NCBI GenBank assembly: GCA_003290165.1
Contig: QNQO01002064.1
Location: 62,001 to 126,000 of the forward strand
Direction: 5' to 3'
Length of the DNA: 64,000 bases
From: Berberis thunbergii
Taxonomy: Eukaryota > Streptophyta > Magnoliopsida > Ranunculales > Berberidaceae
In this document: one piece after another, positions 23,276 to 35,700 of the stretch
How positions within the stretch are numbered: the stretch's first letter is position 1
Layout: the number at the start of each line of letters is the position of its first letter
Notes under the pieces: model-generated
What the model was told of the DNA's origin: nothing
What the model saw: the letters and a program-made list of their open reading frames with translations, nothing else
Databases searched by the model: none
Made by a program: the position numbers and the translations under genes

Positions 23276-26200
23276 TGTATTCGACAATGGTAAACTCAAT
23301 TGGGACAGAAACTTGGGCTGGTCCAACCTGACCAAAACAACGGCCTTCAATATGGGCCCAACCGATGTTGTATAAGGCTTGAGCCCAAACATTTGGGCCT
23401 GCATAGGACATGGGCTAAAGAAATCTTCATATAAATACATTGTCTAGGTTTAAGAGCTTTATTTGTTTTCCCAGTTATTGTGCACAAAAAAAATTTAATT
23501 AATTAATGAAAATATTTTTGTATAATGAAAATAATAGGAAATCAGGTTTTTGTAATCAGGATTAGCGGTATGATCTTGAATAAATGATAAAATCTTCAAA
23601 GTGTTTATGTGTATCTCGAGATTGTAAAAAACTTTTGAAATTATGCCCACATCATCCCGGTTGTAGAACTTAATTGCAAACCTGATTTCCTAGCGTCAAT
23701 TATTAGAACACATCAAAAACTTAATATTAGGAACAAAATAAACATTTCCAGGCATAGATTCATGAGTGGTTGAAATTTGAAAAGAAATTTAGGCTTATTT
23801 TGATTTGATATTGGACCTGATGGATAACTAATATTTGGATAATGTAGTTTATTTTATTTCTGACCTACTTAGTGCCTAATTAATTAACCTTTTTTTTGTG
23901 GTCAATTTATGCAATTCTTGAGACGTGCAAGTAAAAATAACCGCCATGAAACCTATGGAATACGTGTACCTAAAAAATAACCCACCCTAGTTAGCAAATA
24001 AGTCAATGTGGTAATTCAAAAATTAGAGATTCTATAAGCATTTTATTCACAGAAAACAAGCAGAACCGTGTAGTGAATTTAAAAAATAAAAAATAAATAA
24101 ATCTTTTCGAGGTGACTTGATTTTTTTGGGGAGCTATATGAGGCTATTTTTAGGGTTTGTCAAGGCCAAATGTTTTAGACCTAATTTGGTAAGTGAAGTC
24201 GGGGTTCATAATTCATACTTGACGATAAATATTTTTAATTTGACACTTTGTTAATTGATACTTAATAGAGTTTGGTTCTCGTTTTAGACCTAAAGTCTAA
24301 TCCTCATTTATTTTTCCTGTCTTCATTGAGGTAACGTTGAATGGGGACATATTGACTTGTCGATCAAGTGGTATTTTTACAAATCGATCAGACAAATACC
24401 TTTATAAATCCACTAACCACAAACTTTCTATCTACAACACTTTAGCACTACCAATTGCAATAAATCTCTAACTGTACCCTACTCGAAACTTAATGTACAA
24501 ATGTGGATGCTCTTAATGGAAAACACACCCCACAAACAAATCCGATTTTGATCACCAACCATCTGAAACCAAAGATTTCTCTTTTTTTGAGGTCAAACCC
24601 ACTGTAATGCCAACATCCCAGTCCAAACAAAGGACAAATACCTTTAAAATTGCTCATAAAGACCAAACTTTTTGAAAAATCAAATATATATTTTTAGAGG
24701 ACATCTTTTATTTATAAATCCCATTTGTGTATGAACTCTCCACTAGAGCGGCAGAGCCACCAAATTTGGTAGAGGAGTGGAATCTAGACTATCGAGTCTT
24801 TTATCTAATCATTAAGAAGAAAAAATTGTAAGAACACCAGACTTTGAAAGGGTTTAGAGTTGTTATAAAATGACCAATAAAAGATGTTGGGATGTAGGAG
24901 GCTTACTGGAATTCTCTCTACTTTTCCAAAGAATTTTTTTTAAATAGAACCTTCTCTCAATTATTTTCACTAAATCAATTGACAAAAGTCTCTAACAGGT
25001 ATCAAATCTTCAAACATGTGAAAGGATTTCCAATATATAATACTAATCACCACATATTAACAGATTATTATACTAACATGCTGTTGCTAGAAATGTTCAT
25101 AATTTTTAGTTAAATTCCTAGGTTGAAAAATAAGTCGTTTACGGTTAATTTTTGATGTTTAAAAGTTCAACAGAGGAGTTTTTTACAATTTTGAGGTACA
25201 CATAAAATCTTCAGGGATTTCATCATTCTTTCCAGATCATGACACGACATCATAGTTGCAAAACATGTTTGCAAAACATGGTTTCGTAGCATTTCTCGTT
25301 TAATCCCTTACCAACTCCCACATCAGATGTCATTGACAGGGTTCAAATCTTAAAACTTGTGATTTCATCCGCCACAAACCCACCACTAACCTGTGTCTTT
25401 AATTATGCTAAGAGAGTATACATTCAACAAAAATACCGCAGATGGCATAAATTAGAATGGAGGTCAAAAACCAATTGATTCAATAATTTTCTTCTGTTTA
25501 TTATTTATTTTTTAATAAATTAGTTTCATGAGTTGCTCTCACATTTAATTAAGCACATAAAGTATAACCTACCTTTTTGTTCTTAAATCCCAAAGTGGTG
25601 ACTAAGTCAAAGTAATTGACTGTCAGACCTAATCCAGCTAATCTGTGAAGTGCGCTTGGCAATCATGGAGAATCCTTGGGACCAACATCTTATTCATCAA
25701 TTCCCAATTATTTCCCTAAAATTTGACCAAATTTAATGATCAAAACCATCAGATCTCCTGGAAATTAGATTGGTCTCACATAATATTTGATGTTGCTCTT
25801 AGCCACATTGATCTATAATGTGATGGTCAAAGTGACCATGTTGAGTTATTAAGATGATCAACCTCAAGAATGAACCTTTTCCATTAATTATGTAGTTTGC
25901 TGAACTTGGTTATTGATGACAATGTCAATAAATATGATGTTGATAATGATGCTTGCATGTCGACTGTACCTTAGCCGAACACTTGGTCGAATAATGTTCC
26001 ATTTAACACCAACCTTAGATCGCCGGTGCTAGTCTTTTTGAATTTTGCAATCGGATCATGCTTCATGTTGTTTTAGATTGTCTTCTAAACAATATAACAT
26101 TAAAAAGGCGTCTAGCTCATAGAAAGGTGAAAATTTTCCTATCGTGTATCTCATATACTGCTTAAGGAATCATTCAAGTAAAAAAAATTTAAGTGTAGAC

Positions 26201-26314
26201 TTGCACTCTCAAACACTGAAGTTATTCCAACTCAACTGATAAAGATTGTAACGAGCTCCAAAACCAATTCATTTCGGCTGATTGATTCTAGCATGGAATG
26301 CCCCAATTTCTTAA

Positions 26315-26448
26315 CAAAAATTTTAGAGGTCGAGGGAGGGAGCAAGGGATGGGTCTCGAGATGAGTGACAACATGCATTTCCAAAGCAATGTGCTCATCT
26401 CAAGAATGATGAGTGGTTACACTCATCCCTCGCTCCCTAACAAAGCTC
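26315..26448. mobile_element. foldback element F3, 134 bp
   Basis: Perfect 9-bp duplication ATTTCTTAA (26306-26314, 26449-26457); unit 1 has the empty site caatttcttaataatatt near 13002. Arms contain TTAGAGGTCGAGGGAGGGAG and CTCGAGATGAG near the apex. It is shorter than the others: the right arm lacks the outer GTCGAGG block. Confidence 0.9.
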
Positions 26449-27425
26449 ATTTCTTAATAATATTCACCATGATAGTCAAATACTTTAGGCATATATAATA
26501 AGGTGTGATTCATCGTATTAACTATTTAAGTCAACACGCCGAAGACTCTTAAACATGAGATAAAGTTAATACACGTTAATAAGAAGAAATTTCCAACTAC
26601 TTCCCACTAAACTCCCTTAATTTTTTTCTTAAAAGGTCAAGAAAATGACTACTTCTCACCTGTTCCCTCTCGGAAATTAAACCCCCAAACACCATGTTGA
26701 TATCCCTTACTAGTCTTAACGCGTCTTTAATTACATAAACTTCCAAATTTACAAAATTGCACTCTCAAAATTTGGGATCATCCCTTCATTTTTCTTGGAA
26801 AATGGAATTCATTTCTAATTATACAAATTTCCGTTGTTTGATTGTCTATCTATTAACAGGAAAACATTTTTTCATAAGACTGTTTTCTCGTTACCCATGA
26901 AAATTCAAGTTTGAGAAGAAAACTTCAAAATCAAATTCACAAAAATAATTTCAATTTTCATGTTTATTTTCCGTACAATTAAAAAGACTTGAGTGAAAAT
27001 AAGGACACGATGTATCACCTTACTTAGTACTAGATCAGCTGAAAACCAAAGTCATAGATTTCCTACAAGATCCACCAGCTTTTCAACTAACTAATCTGTC
27101 CATGAGCCTAATTGAATAATTATTGGACTAAGTCACTTTCAATTAATCGATGCCTCATGGGTTGTGGTAGGAGGAGTGTCATGTCTCGTTGGTGGCAACA
27201 ACTCCCATTTGCTCTAAGAAAATCCAGATAAAAAAATGTTTGTCAAGAAATTATTGCTTTCTTAGTCATAATCCAACAAGTAAATAAAATTATTTTGAAA
27301 TTTCCCAATCATAAGAAGGTGATTGAAAAGCTGTGGGAAAAATCTAGCAAAGTTCACTCATAATGTTTTAGAAAAGTAGTAATTGGGGCCTAGTATTGAT
27401 TACCCTTTAGAAGAGATATTGTCTT

Positions 27426-27605
27426 CCAGAAATTTTAGCTGGCTTGGGAAACTAGCGAGGTTTCACTGTCTGGGGGAGTGAAAATACATTTTTGCCCCCT
27501 TCTTTAAACACATACTCCAAAAAAGGTGTTTTAAAGAGGGGGGAATGTATTTTCGCCCCCCAGGCAGTGAAACTTTGCTGGTTTCCCAGACCAGCTAGAA
27601 TTGCT
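27426..27605. mobile_element. foldback element F5, 180 bp
   Basis: Flanked by TATTGTCTT / TATTGTCGT (27417-27425, 27606-27614; 8 of 9). Units 1 and 2 carry the empty site. Termini AGAAATTTTAGCTGG / CCAGCTAGAATTGCT, then GGGAAACTAGCGAGG and a stem with GTGAAAATACATTTTTGCCC; paired apart from small loops. A divergent subfamily of the same foldback type. Confidence 0.88.
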
Positions 27606-28262
27606 TATTGTCGTCACTTAATCACCCAAGTAGAGTGTTGGTTTTTAGTTTAAAGCAAATAACTATAAATTGTTACTCGAGTGAGGCCATGGAATTAGGT
27701 TTTGAAATTAAGATGTAGCATCATCAGAGAAGTTTTTTACAATCTCAAGATATACATAAATACTTTGAAAATTTCATCATTCTTTTAAAATCATGTCACA
27801 TTACCCTAATTGCAAAAACTTGATTTCTTAGAATTTCGACTATTACCATTAGACATGTGATATAATATCGTTGTGATACCATCTGACCTAGTATCTACTA
27901 ATTAAAAGGCGTTATACCATCTCTCAAGATTTATGCCTGAAGAAATTTTGACTAGCACGACATGTTAGACACACCTTGCCTGGCACAACCATCACTACTT
28001 ATACTGAACGTATTTCCAGCATACCACCATTTTCTCCCTCATTTTGATTTAAGGTGTGTCCCGCTCCATTTCAGCGCACGTCAATAGACCCTTGGATATG
28101 CTATCAGTCCCCCTATTATACTCTCAACCAAGGAATGTGATTTCTCGAAAAATGTCAAAATTTCATCGAATATTTTTCTTTTTTTAGTTACCAAAATTAC
28201 GTCGAAAAACGAAATCACAATCATTGCTCTCAACCACCTTAATTCTAAGAATTTGTGTGTGA

Positions 28263-28790
28263 TTTTTTTTGCCAGATAAAAATACTTTTATTGAAGATAA
28301 GAAGGGAAACAAGATAAAAGGAGAAACATTCCTAGATCAAGGAAAGCCAAGACATCATGAAGGTGTCAAAATACAAGTCATTGGAAATATTACATGCCCA
28401 ATCCATCATCCACAATATTTCCCTAATCTCCATAAAGAGATATTGTTTCGATATGTTGAGCCCTCCCGCATATTTATCTCTTTCCATATACACCACATGA
28501 GCACGTGAGGAATCCTACACCATGCGCTGGGATGGATTAGTTTGGGACCACCAGCTTAGCTACTCCAAAAGAGAACCATGAAATATCAAATTCAGACAAA
28601 AACTGCTCCAAATAGAATTGGAGAATCTGCAGTGAACATTAAGTGATCCATCGTCTCATCATTCTCATTACAAAACACAAAAAAACTTCATGTTGAGATT
28701 CCTCTTTTCCTTGACCTAGTTTTAGTTAAGATCTTTTCATGCAACACCGACTAACAAAAGAAATTAATCCAAGGAAGAAGATTTTTCACC
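28263..28790 (-). mobile_element. L1 LINE 3' fragment (unit 3 copy)
   Basis: T-run 28262-28269 then gccagataaaaatactttt, body homologous to 15959-16560 and extending further 5' (to cttcatgttgagattcc and gttaagatcttttcatgcaa, matching 12870-12925). It shows that the ancestral unit carried a longer L1 3' end than units 1 and 2 keep. Confidence 0.75.
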
Positions 28791-29084
28791 AAAATCAGAT
28801 TCTTGTGAAAAAAAAAATGAAGGAATTGAAGTGAGTTTTATAATAAGAAACAACCAACATATCAAAAAACTCTATCACCGAAAAATCCGCACATTTACCC
28901 TTCCACACCAACCTATACACCTTAAAATAAAAAAATCCCTTCAAGTCTTTCATGCTTTCTTGTTGTCTCCTATTTGGGCTCAGGTTCCACAAAACACCAA
29001 TTCACCAAATGGCTTTGTCCCAATTCCTCTCTCCAATTTCTACACTGACCAGCTTCAAGAACAATCATACATGCTGTGCTTAAT
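28791..29084. other. intergenic, nothing recognised
   Basis: AT-rich with a pyrimidine-rich stretch near 28960-29040. No homology to the tandem units and no element ends. Confidence 0.4.
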
Positions 29085-29274
29085 GAGCTTTGCTAGGGGT
29101 CGAGGGAGGGAGCGAGGGAAAGGGGCAAGGAATGGGTGGTAACCACTCATCCACCTCGAGATGAGTACATCAATCTTTAGATGTGCAATGTATCTCATCT
29201 CGAGACAGATGAGTAGCTTCCACCCATCCCTCACCCCTTTCCCTCGTTCCCTCCCTCGACCCCTAAAATTTTCG
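29085..29274. mobile_element. foldback element F4, 190 bp
   Basis: Perfect 9-bp duplication GTGCTTAAT (29076-29084, 29275-29283). Termini GAGCTTTGCTAGGGGTCGAG and its partner CTCGACCCCTAAAATTTTCG. Arms GGGAGGGAGCGAGGGAAAGG pair with the right side; apex CTCGAGATGAG. Its termini link the F3-type (TTAGAGGTCGAGG) and F1-type ends. Confidence 0.92.
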
Positions 29275-29454
29275 GTGCTTAATAGATCTGTGAAAATCAT
29301 GTTTTAAGTCGGCAACCCCATTGACAAAATTTTGGCACTCAAGTAGAAAGGAATAAGTACTAACATAAGGACACCTTACCTAAAAGTTGTTTGTCTGAAT
29401 CTCACCCACGAGAACACTAATTTACCTGTTGATAGATGGACTTATTGATAACTA

Positions 29455-29610
29455 TTTTATTTTTATTTTTTTTGGTAAAATAGAAAGTTACTATTGAAAT
29501 GACGAAGGAAAGAAAATTGCAAAAGACGCAATCTTAAAGTAAGGACTGCCACGACATCATGAACACATCAAAAAATAAAAGTAGGAGATGGAGTGATTTT
29601 TAATTTTTAT
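29455..29610 (-). mobile_element. diverged L1 3'-end fragment
   Basis: T-rich start (ttttatttttttttggtaaa) followed by sequence resembling other LINE tails in the window (gaaggaaagaaaattgc, ctgccacgacatcatgaaca). Short and diverged. Confidence 0.4.
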
Positions 29611-30386
29611 GTTCATTTTCTAAAGTTTCGAAATGAAAGATATGATTCAAAAATAAAGTAAAATATGGAATCCAAAAAAGTAGGAGATGGAGTGATTCTT
29701 AATTTTTTGTTTCAAAGGTTGGAATGAAAAGCTATGTTCAAACTTCAATAGTAAAAATATAGATAACACCAATAACCCAAATCACATTTGTGATTAATTG
29801 TTACAACCTCACTGATATTATAAAACTAGGATATTCTAGGCCAAGTTGTTTGTTTGCGGATGGATATCTAACTCTGTATCTGTGATTCATCCGCTACAGA
29901 CTATCGTTGAGCTGGTATTCTATTGGTTTTTAACTAGTATTTTCATGTCAGTCCTTCTTGTATTTCTACTTCATGCCGATGTGTGTGTGTGTTATTTTTT
30001 TCAAATTTATTCTATGCCTTGCAAAATACGGCAACTAAACTGTAAGAAAATCTCTTAGACCTTAAAGACGTAAATGTTTTTCAAAATACTCACTGTTACA
30101 TGATCAATTCCACATGGAAGTCAAATTTCCTTGCCAAAATTTTTCTATTTTTTTCTTTGAAAATGACCCCTTTTTCATTACAATTTCTAGAAACAAAAGA
30201 AGTTTGAAATTTCAAATATATCTCCAACCGCCTATAAACCTACTAAATAAATAATATAATTGATTTGAGTGTTTTTTTTAGTCCTAGTTACCAAATTCAA
30301 CTCTGATATCACATTTCCACAATGATGATATCATCCCTTGCACCCATTTTCCAACACTTTCCCTCCCTCCCTCCCTCCCTAATCTC
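29611..30386. other. upstream region of the LOB-domain gene
   Basis: AT-rich until about 30340, then a pyrimidine tract with (ccct)n at 30361-30380 just before the TATA box. A small repeat, gtaggagatggagtgattcttaa-like, occurs at 29582 and 29680. Confidence 0.4.
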
Positions 30387-30396
30387 TATTTATACA
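30387..30396 (+). promoter_or_regulatory. TATA box of LOB-domain gene
   Basis: TATTTATACA lies 138 bases before the first ATG of the LOB-domain frame, directly after a CCCT-repeat tract. The spacing suits a leader of roughly 100 bases. Confidence 0.55.
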
Positions 30397-30524
30397 AGGG
30401 GCCTCCCTTGCTAGGTGGTCTAAAGTAGCCCAACTCCCCCTCCTTTGGTTTCTCACACACAACATTTCCCTTGACATTCTCATTCACAATTCACACTTTG
30501 ATAACATGGGACTCAAGTGACACC

Positions 30525-31306
30525 ATGAACACAACCATAAACACCTCTCCAACCTCCTCATACCACTCTCTTTCTCCACCTCAATCTTCCCTTCCTCCTA
30601 CTCCAGTCACCACCCTTTGTAGCTAGTCCTTGTGCCGCTTGCAAGATACTCCGTCGACGGTGTGGTTGAAAAATGTGTGTTAGCACCTTATTTCCCTCCC
30701 ACGGAGCCTCTCAAGTTCACACCATGCTCATCGAGTTTTTGGTGGCTAGCAACATCATCAAGATGTTACAAGGTAACAACACCCTATACTTTTAAGTCAT
30801 GATCATCAAGTAGTACATGCATATCAAACCCCCTAGGCCAACCACACCAAACTATGTCCAATACAAATGCTAAGCAAGTTTTCGATATAATTTAAGTCAT
30901 CAAGATCATAATAAGCAAGTTTTTGATATAATTTTGTTTTTTGACTATGTTTTATTGATATATATTCAGGACACTCCCAGAGCCGCAAAGGGCAGATGCA
31001 GTGAGTAGTATGGTTTACGAAGCAAACGCAAGGATCAGAGACCCAGTATATGGTTGCGCCGGAACAATTTGCCAGCTCCATAAACAAGTGAATGAGCTCC
31101 AAGCACAATTAGCCAGGCTCAAGCTGAGATGATCAACATGCAATTCCAGCAAGCAAGCCTAGTAGCCTTCATATGCAATAAGGAGAACCCAAACTCACCT
31201 CAATCATCGTCACCACAATCCTTGGATAGCTTCATGAATAGTCCACAAATTTTGCACCAATTTTGGCTACTTGGATGACAATGTATGGGAGCCACTGTGG
31301 ACATGA
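30525..31306 (+). pseudogene. LOB-domain (LBD class I) transcription factor, frame-broken
   Basis: Plant-specific DNA-binding protein of organ-boundary and lateral-organ development. Exon 1 (30525-30772) shows the zinc-finger-like block PCAACKILRRRC..EKCVLAPYFPP (30628 on), LKF, AHRVFG and ASNIIKMLQ; exon 2 (from 30970) shows RADAVSSMVYEANARIRDPV, YGCAGTICQ and the leucine-rich coil VNELQAQLA. A tail near the end reads DDNVWEPLWT then TGA (31304-31306), as in LBD1/LBD11-like proteins. The blocks lie in different frames: an extra G at 30664-30665, an extra base near 30721-30727, an extra G near 30742 (ggtgg before ctagc), a missing base at 31112-31116 (gccaggctc) and a shift near 31250-31262, besides one between the ATG and the finger. 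The intron is 30773-30969 (GT-AG). Conserved motifs with almost only one-base indels suggest either recent inactivation or consensus errors in the assembly. Confidence 0.85.
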
Positions 31307-32194
31307 ACACCAAACAGCGAGCGAGCGCCTTTTTTCGCAAACGAAATGATAATCAATTTCTTCCAAACTCATTATGAGAGGTCGGGATTGATTGAAGTCA
31401 AGTAATAAGATTTTAGTAAAAAAAAATAGAGAAGATTAATATAATGTATGTATGAATAAGAACAGGATTCACCCATTACTTAAGGCCTAACTGAGATGTC
31501 ATTGTAGCTTCATTTCAATTCTTGAATCAAATTAGCATCTATTTGGTTACCTAATTTTTGTGTAATTTGTGTGTTCAAGTTTGATTGTTTCAATTGGTTT
31601 ACTTGTGAAAGTAACGTACAACTAGACAAGACCCATTTTGAAATACTTATTTATTTTATGATAAGGGGGTCTGTAGTGGCACTTTTCAAATGGAAAGCTA
31701 TTTACAACCCACTTTGAAAAACATACAAGTTCAAACCTTCTATAGACTTTGATGTGTTTTGGCTTCACAATTGGGTCAACCTCCTTTGCATCAAATCAAT
31801 AACAGTGGTGTTATAGATGATTGATGATGATGATGATAATAAAGGATATATAATCATAAATTAAGGATGATTAGATGACATGCTTTATTTTTGTTTCTGA
31901 ATCTATTAAAAAAGCCCTTGCAAGTCTCTAATTAAGCTGCATGTGTTTAGATGCAAAGAAAATTAAAATCAAGAGTGAATAGACTTGGAGAATTTGATCA
32001 CCATCTACCTCAAAATTTTGGAAAAAAAAATAAAAATTATGCAGTGAAGAATTTGATATCTTTTCACGCGATTATGTGGTGTATGGAAAGAGAGAAATAT
32101 GAGAGTTTTTTTAAGAGCTCAACATATCAGAGTAATCTATCTTTATAGAGATTAAGAATATTATAGAGAATGGATTCGGCTTTTAATCTTTTCA
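31307..32194. other. 3' flank of LOB-domain gene
   Basis: AT-rich with no further gene. Short runs of gat repeats at 31820-31845. Confidence 0.4.
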
Positions 32195-32318
32195 GGGACT
32201 TGTATTTTCTCACATTCATATTGTCTTGGTATTCCTTGATCTAAGAATGGTTCCTCTTATTTCTTGTTTTCCTTTTTATCTTCAATAAAAAAATTTCGTA
32301 TTTGGCAAAAAAAAAATT
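32195..32318 (+). mobile_element. L1 LINE 3' end, severely truncated
   Basis: Plus-strand counterpart of the LINE tails in the tandem units: ttgtcttggtattccttgat, ...ttatcttcaataaaaaaattt and ttggcaaaaaaaaaa. About 120 bases with an AATAAA signal and A tail; no coding region. Confidence 0.7.
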
Positions 32319-32499
32319 AATAATAAAAGAGTGAGAAAGAGATTCATAGAATAAATATTAAAAATGTAAGAAAACCAAGCTTTTACAACCATGTTTTGCA
32401 ATTAGGATAATGTGACATTGATCTCAAAAAAATTTATGTGTCTCGATGTTGTAAAAACCTCATCACTCAACAAATATTCAATAGCATTAGAAAAAAGAA

Positions 32500-32700
32500 A
32501 GAGAAATTCTAAATGTCGAGGAAAGGGCGAGGAATTCAGCGAGGGAAATGAGCTGGCGAGGTGAGAGCCGTTCATTTCCCTCGAGATCCATGCGTTGACT
32601 TTTTCACACGAATCTTGAGAAAAATGAACAGCTCTCACCTCGCCCCGCTCATTTCCCTCGCTGAATTCCTCGCCCTTTCCCTCGACATTTAGAATCTCTA
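32500..32700. mobile_element. foldback element F6, 201 bp
   Basis: Perfect 9-bp duplication AAAAAAGAA (32491-32499, 32701-32709). Termini AGAGAAATTCTAAATGTCGA / TCGACATTTAGAATCTCT. Arms with GGAATTCAGCGAGGGAAATG match across the element with few differences; apex CTCGAGATCCATGCG. Located 1.2 kb past the LOB-domain gene. Confidence 0.93.
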
Positions 32701-32709
32701 AAAAAAGAA

Positions 32710-35700
32710 AACACACATTTCTTAAAGACTTCTGATTTGTCACCAAAAAGTAGATATTATCTAAAATTATATGTAAAATATCCACATGTGTTATAAAAAA
32801 GCTTAAAAACACAAACACAACACCACCACCTCTCAGCTAACATTGGCCATGTTTTCAAAGTTCAAGTAGAATAAATTTTTGACTAAACTGCTGTCCTATC
32901 TATAGCTAATCTCATTCACCAAACCCTAGTGTAACTTATCTGGATTCTGATAATACCAATCACGTACACTCACCATTTTCTAATCCCATTGTGTTTACAA
33001 GTCATACAACATGCATGAAATAGTCGTAACAATGGAGAAATATTTGTTAGGGTTTGTGGGATCCATTGTAATTAGTTGAAATCCATCTAGTCTAGGTCCT
33101 CGATCGAACATCCAGATCATTGGTTTAGTCTATTGTTTTGACAAAAAAAAATTTATGAACAAAGTTTTCTAAGTTATTCATGACTTGGGATTAGCTAGGA
33201 TCCAATGAGTAGTACTACTTACCTCTAATGGTGTAACAGATATTCGAAATGCGACGAATGTACTTTTGCCATGTGTAGGGGGTTTGATATGACAGAAGTA
33301 GTACTAATTGGTCGATATAATTAAAAGTCGATTATGCTCTAACCATGTTGAAAATTTGTGTATCAATGAACATCATAAGTTGAAGACAGGAGTCTCCCTA
33401 ATTAGATTAGATTAGATTAGATCTTCAACTTAATCATTGTAGTTCATAATGTAAGCTCTTGCTCAATTTTATATGTTTCAGAAGAATTTTCAGGTCTTCC
33501 AGATTTCTACAAAGACCCTTGTTATCACTTCCTAATACTAACGAGGTCTTCCATTAAACTATATATACATATTTAATTAGTTGTATAATTTATATTTTCT
33601 TGTTTAGCTTGTACATGTAAACAAATTTTCCTCTAATTAATGGTTAGTTTTACAGCGCAAATGGTGGATTGCGTGTGTTTAGAAAGTGTGAACCCTAATA
33701 GTCAAACAAGATCATCAAAGTATGAACCCATGGACTGTTAAAGAGAATAAACACAAAACATATATTGTTCCGAACTCTCCGGTAATACACACCCTTGAAA
33801 AAGACAGGGATAAGAACATTTCATTAGATGTAACTATGCAAGTAAACATTTAGGACCATATTAATAATAAAAAAATTAATTAAGTCGAAAACGATCAGCT
33901 AATATCGTCTTGCATTGAACTTAATTAATAAAAAAAAAATTACAAAATTTTGTTGAATTTAGGGTATATTTGGTTAGCCATTTTCTTGTTGGTTGTCTAT
34001 TTATTGACAAAAAATTGATTTTTCATAAAATTATTTTCCCACTATTCATCGAAATCCATATATGGATATACTGTTAATGGGAACAAGGAAGGTTTACTCA
34101 ACTCTCTTTTGAACAAAGTTAGTTATTGAAACTAGCTAGCTGACTAAACGTGTGGGTCTGGGACCCTTTTATTTGTCAAGATTACAACATAACTTTATAT
34201 CCTAATCTCATCATTATAGCTCCCCTGTTTTCTACTTGAAAGAATTTAATTGGTTTCGGTTCATAAATAAAGGCGATCGACAAATATCATTAGGACAAGA
34301 ACACATGCATGAGTACATTTTGATCTTTGATTGATGAATTGGTTAAGCTTTGATGAGACATAAATCTACAAAAGTTTCAGAAATTAAGGCCAAAGATGAT
34401 GACCAAATGACCAAACTTTTTGTCCCTGGTTAAGCTTATTCATAGGGTCAATAGTCCATCTAAATGTATGCGCATTACAAAAGTGGATATCACGTTTGGT
34501 TACTTGATGTACGGGTTCAATGTACTTTCATGCCAACTAGTCAATGAATGATGATATTAGTTCGTAAACAAGTGCGTTAGCGCTTGCAAATGCAACAATT
34601 TTTTGTCAATATGACTTGAGACGTCCTACAATTTTCTTTTGGTAATTCCGTGATTAAAGTTCAAGATTATGAACTTGCCATCAGATATTAGTTAGTCGTT
34701 TAGGACTTAGGAGTATAAGTCGCCTCGCCTGCACAGCTATTTCAATTTCAACCCTAATCTTCATCGAATTTATATTGAATGATGTCGCAATGCAATGTAA
34801 TGTAATTTCATTCCAACTAGTCAATGAACGAAGATATTAGTTAATAAACAAGGTCAGTGTGACTTGAGACCTGCAATTTTCTTTTGGTAATTCGGTACTA
34901 GTCCTTTAGGAGTATATAAGGCGCTTAGAGGACTATTAAGTATCACTATATAGAGTTGTCTTGATACGTGTACCTTGTTCCTTTGTTAAGTGGCCCCTGT
35001 GATGTGCCCGCTATGACATATAGGTGATGCATATCATACTATATCGGTTGGGGACTTAAATGTCTAAATGATTAAATATGCATTTATGGAAGAAGGGTGC
35101 AATGTCACAGGGAAGTGCTCGTTTCTTTGACCATGACCAGTCAACTACTTGGACTCATTAATTAAACGGTATTTGCAATATAATGGATTATGTAGGGTCT
35201 ATCCTCATTTGTATGTCTCAACATCAAATGACATGCGAAATAAACATTATTGATGCCAGGCAGAATAACGACTATTCTGTAGACTAATTATAACAGATAA
35301 TTCACAAGAAGAATACAAAAAATCGCCCAAAATACATAGAAATATCTCTAATGTCAATTCAAAATTATGCAAATCAAAAGTCTACTACAATATTGACGTA
35401 GAACTTTATTTATAATGCTCAAATAACTTGAATAATAAGTAGCATATTCCTAAAGAAAAATTAGAATCAAATACTAAAATAATAAACAGGTTATTCCTAA
35501 AAGAAAAAGTAAAACCTAATCTTAAAAGAAAACTAAAAAGACTCCTAATTAAATTGAAAGATTACGAATAAGTTATTTAGTAAATAACTTTGAGAGCAAA
35601 TTAAAAACCTTAAAAATCCTCCTGAATCAATTATACTCCCTGAACTCTCGAGTAAGATTAGAAACATTAATAAGCTGATCTACTTATAGAATTATACAAC

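Larger units (their letters stand above)
17165..23490. repeat. tandem unit 2 (6.3 kb)
   Basis: Second copy of the large direct repeat, ending with the same cagttattgtgcac plus A-run as units 0 and 1. It shares 18060-19380 closely with unit 3 (24800-26150), and the hAT insertion (same target duplication) with unit 1. It lacks the 8718-9080 and 12930-13560 equivalents. Small open frames inside (e.g. 17630-17836) recur in other units but encode nothing recognisable. Confidence 0.85.
23490..28790. repeat. tandem unit 3 (5.3 kb), truncated at right
   Basis: Third copy. It holds the 23728-24095 block shared with unit 1, the 24800-26150 block shared with unit 2 and the 26220-27230 block shared with unit 1. 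The hAT site (near 27875) is empty here. Two foldback elements (F3, F5) are inserted in this copy only. Homology stops inside the LINE piece near 28790, so the unit end (cagttattgtgcac) is missing. Confidence 0.85.
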
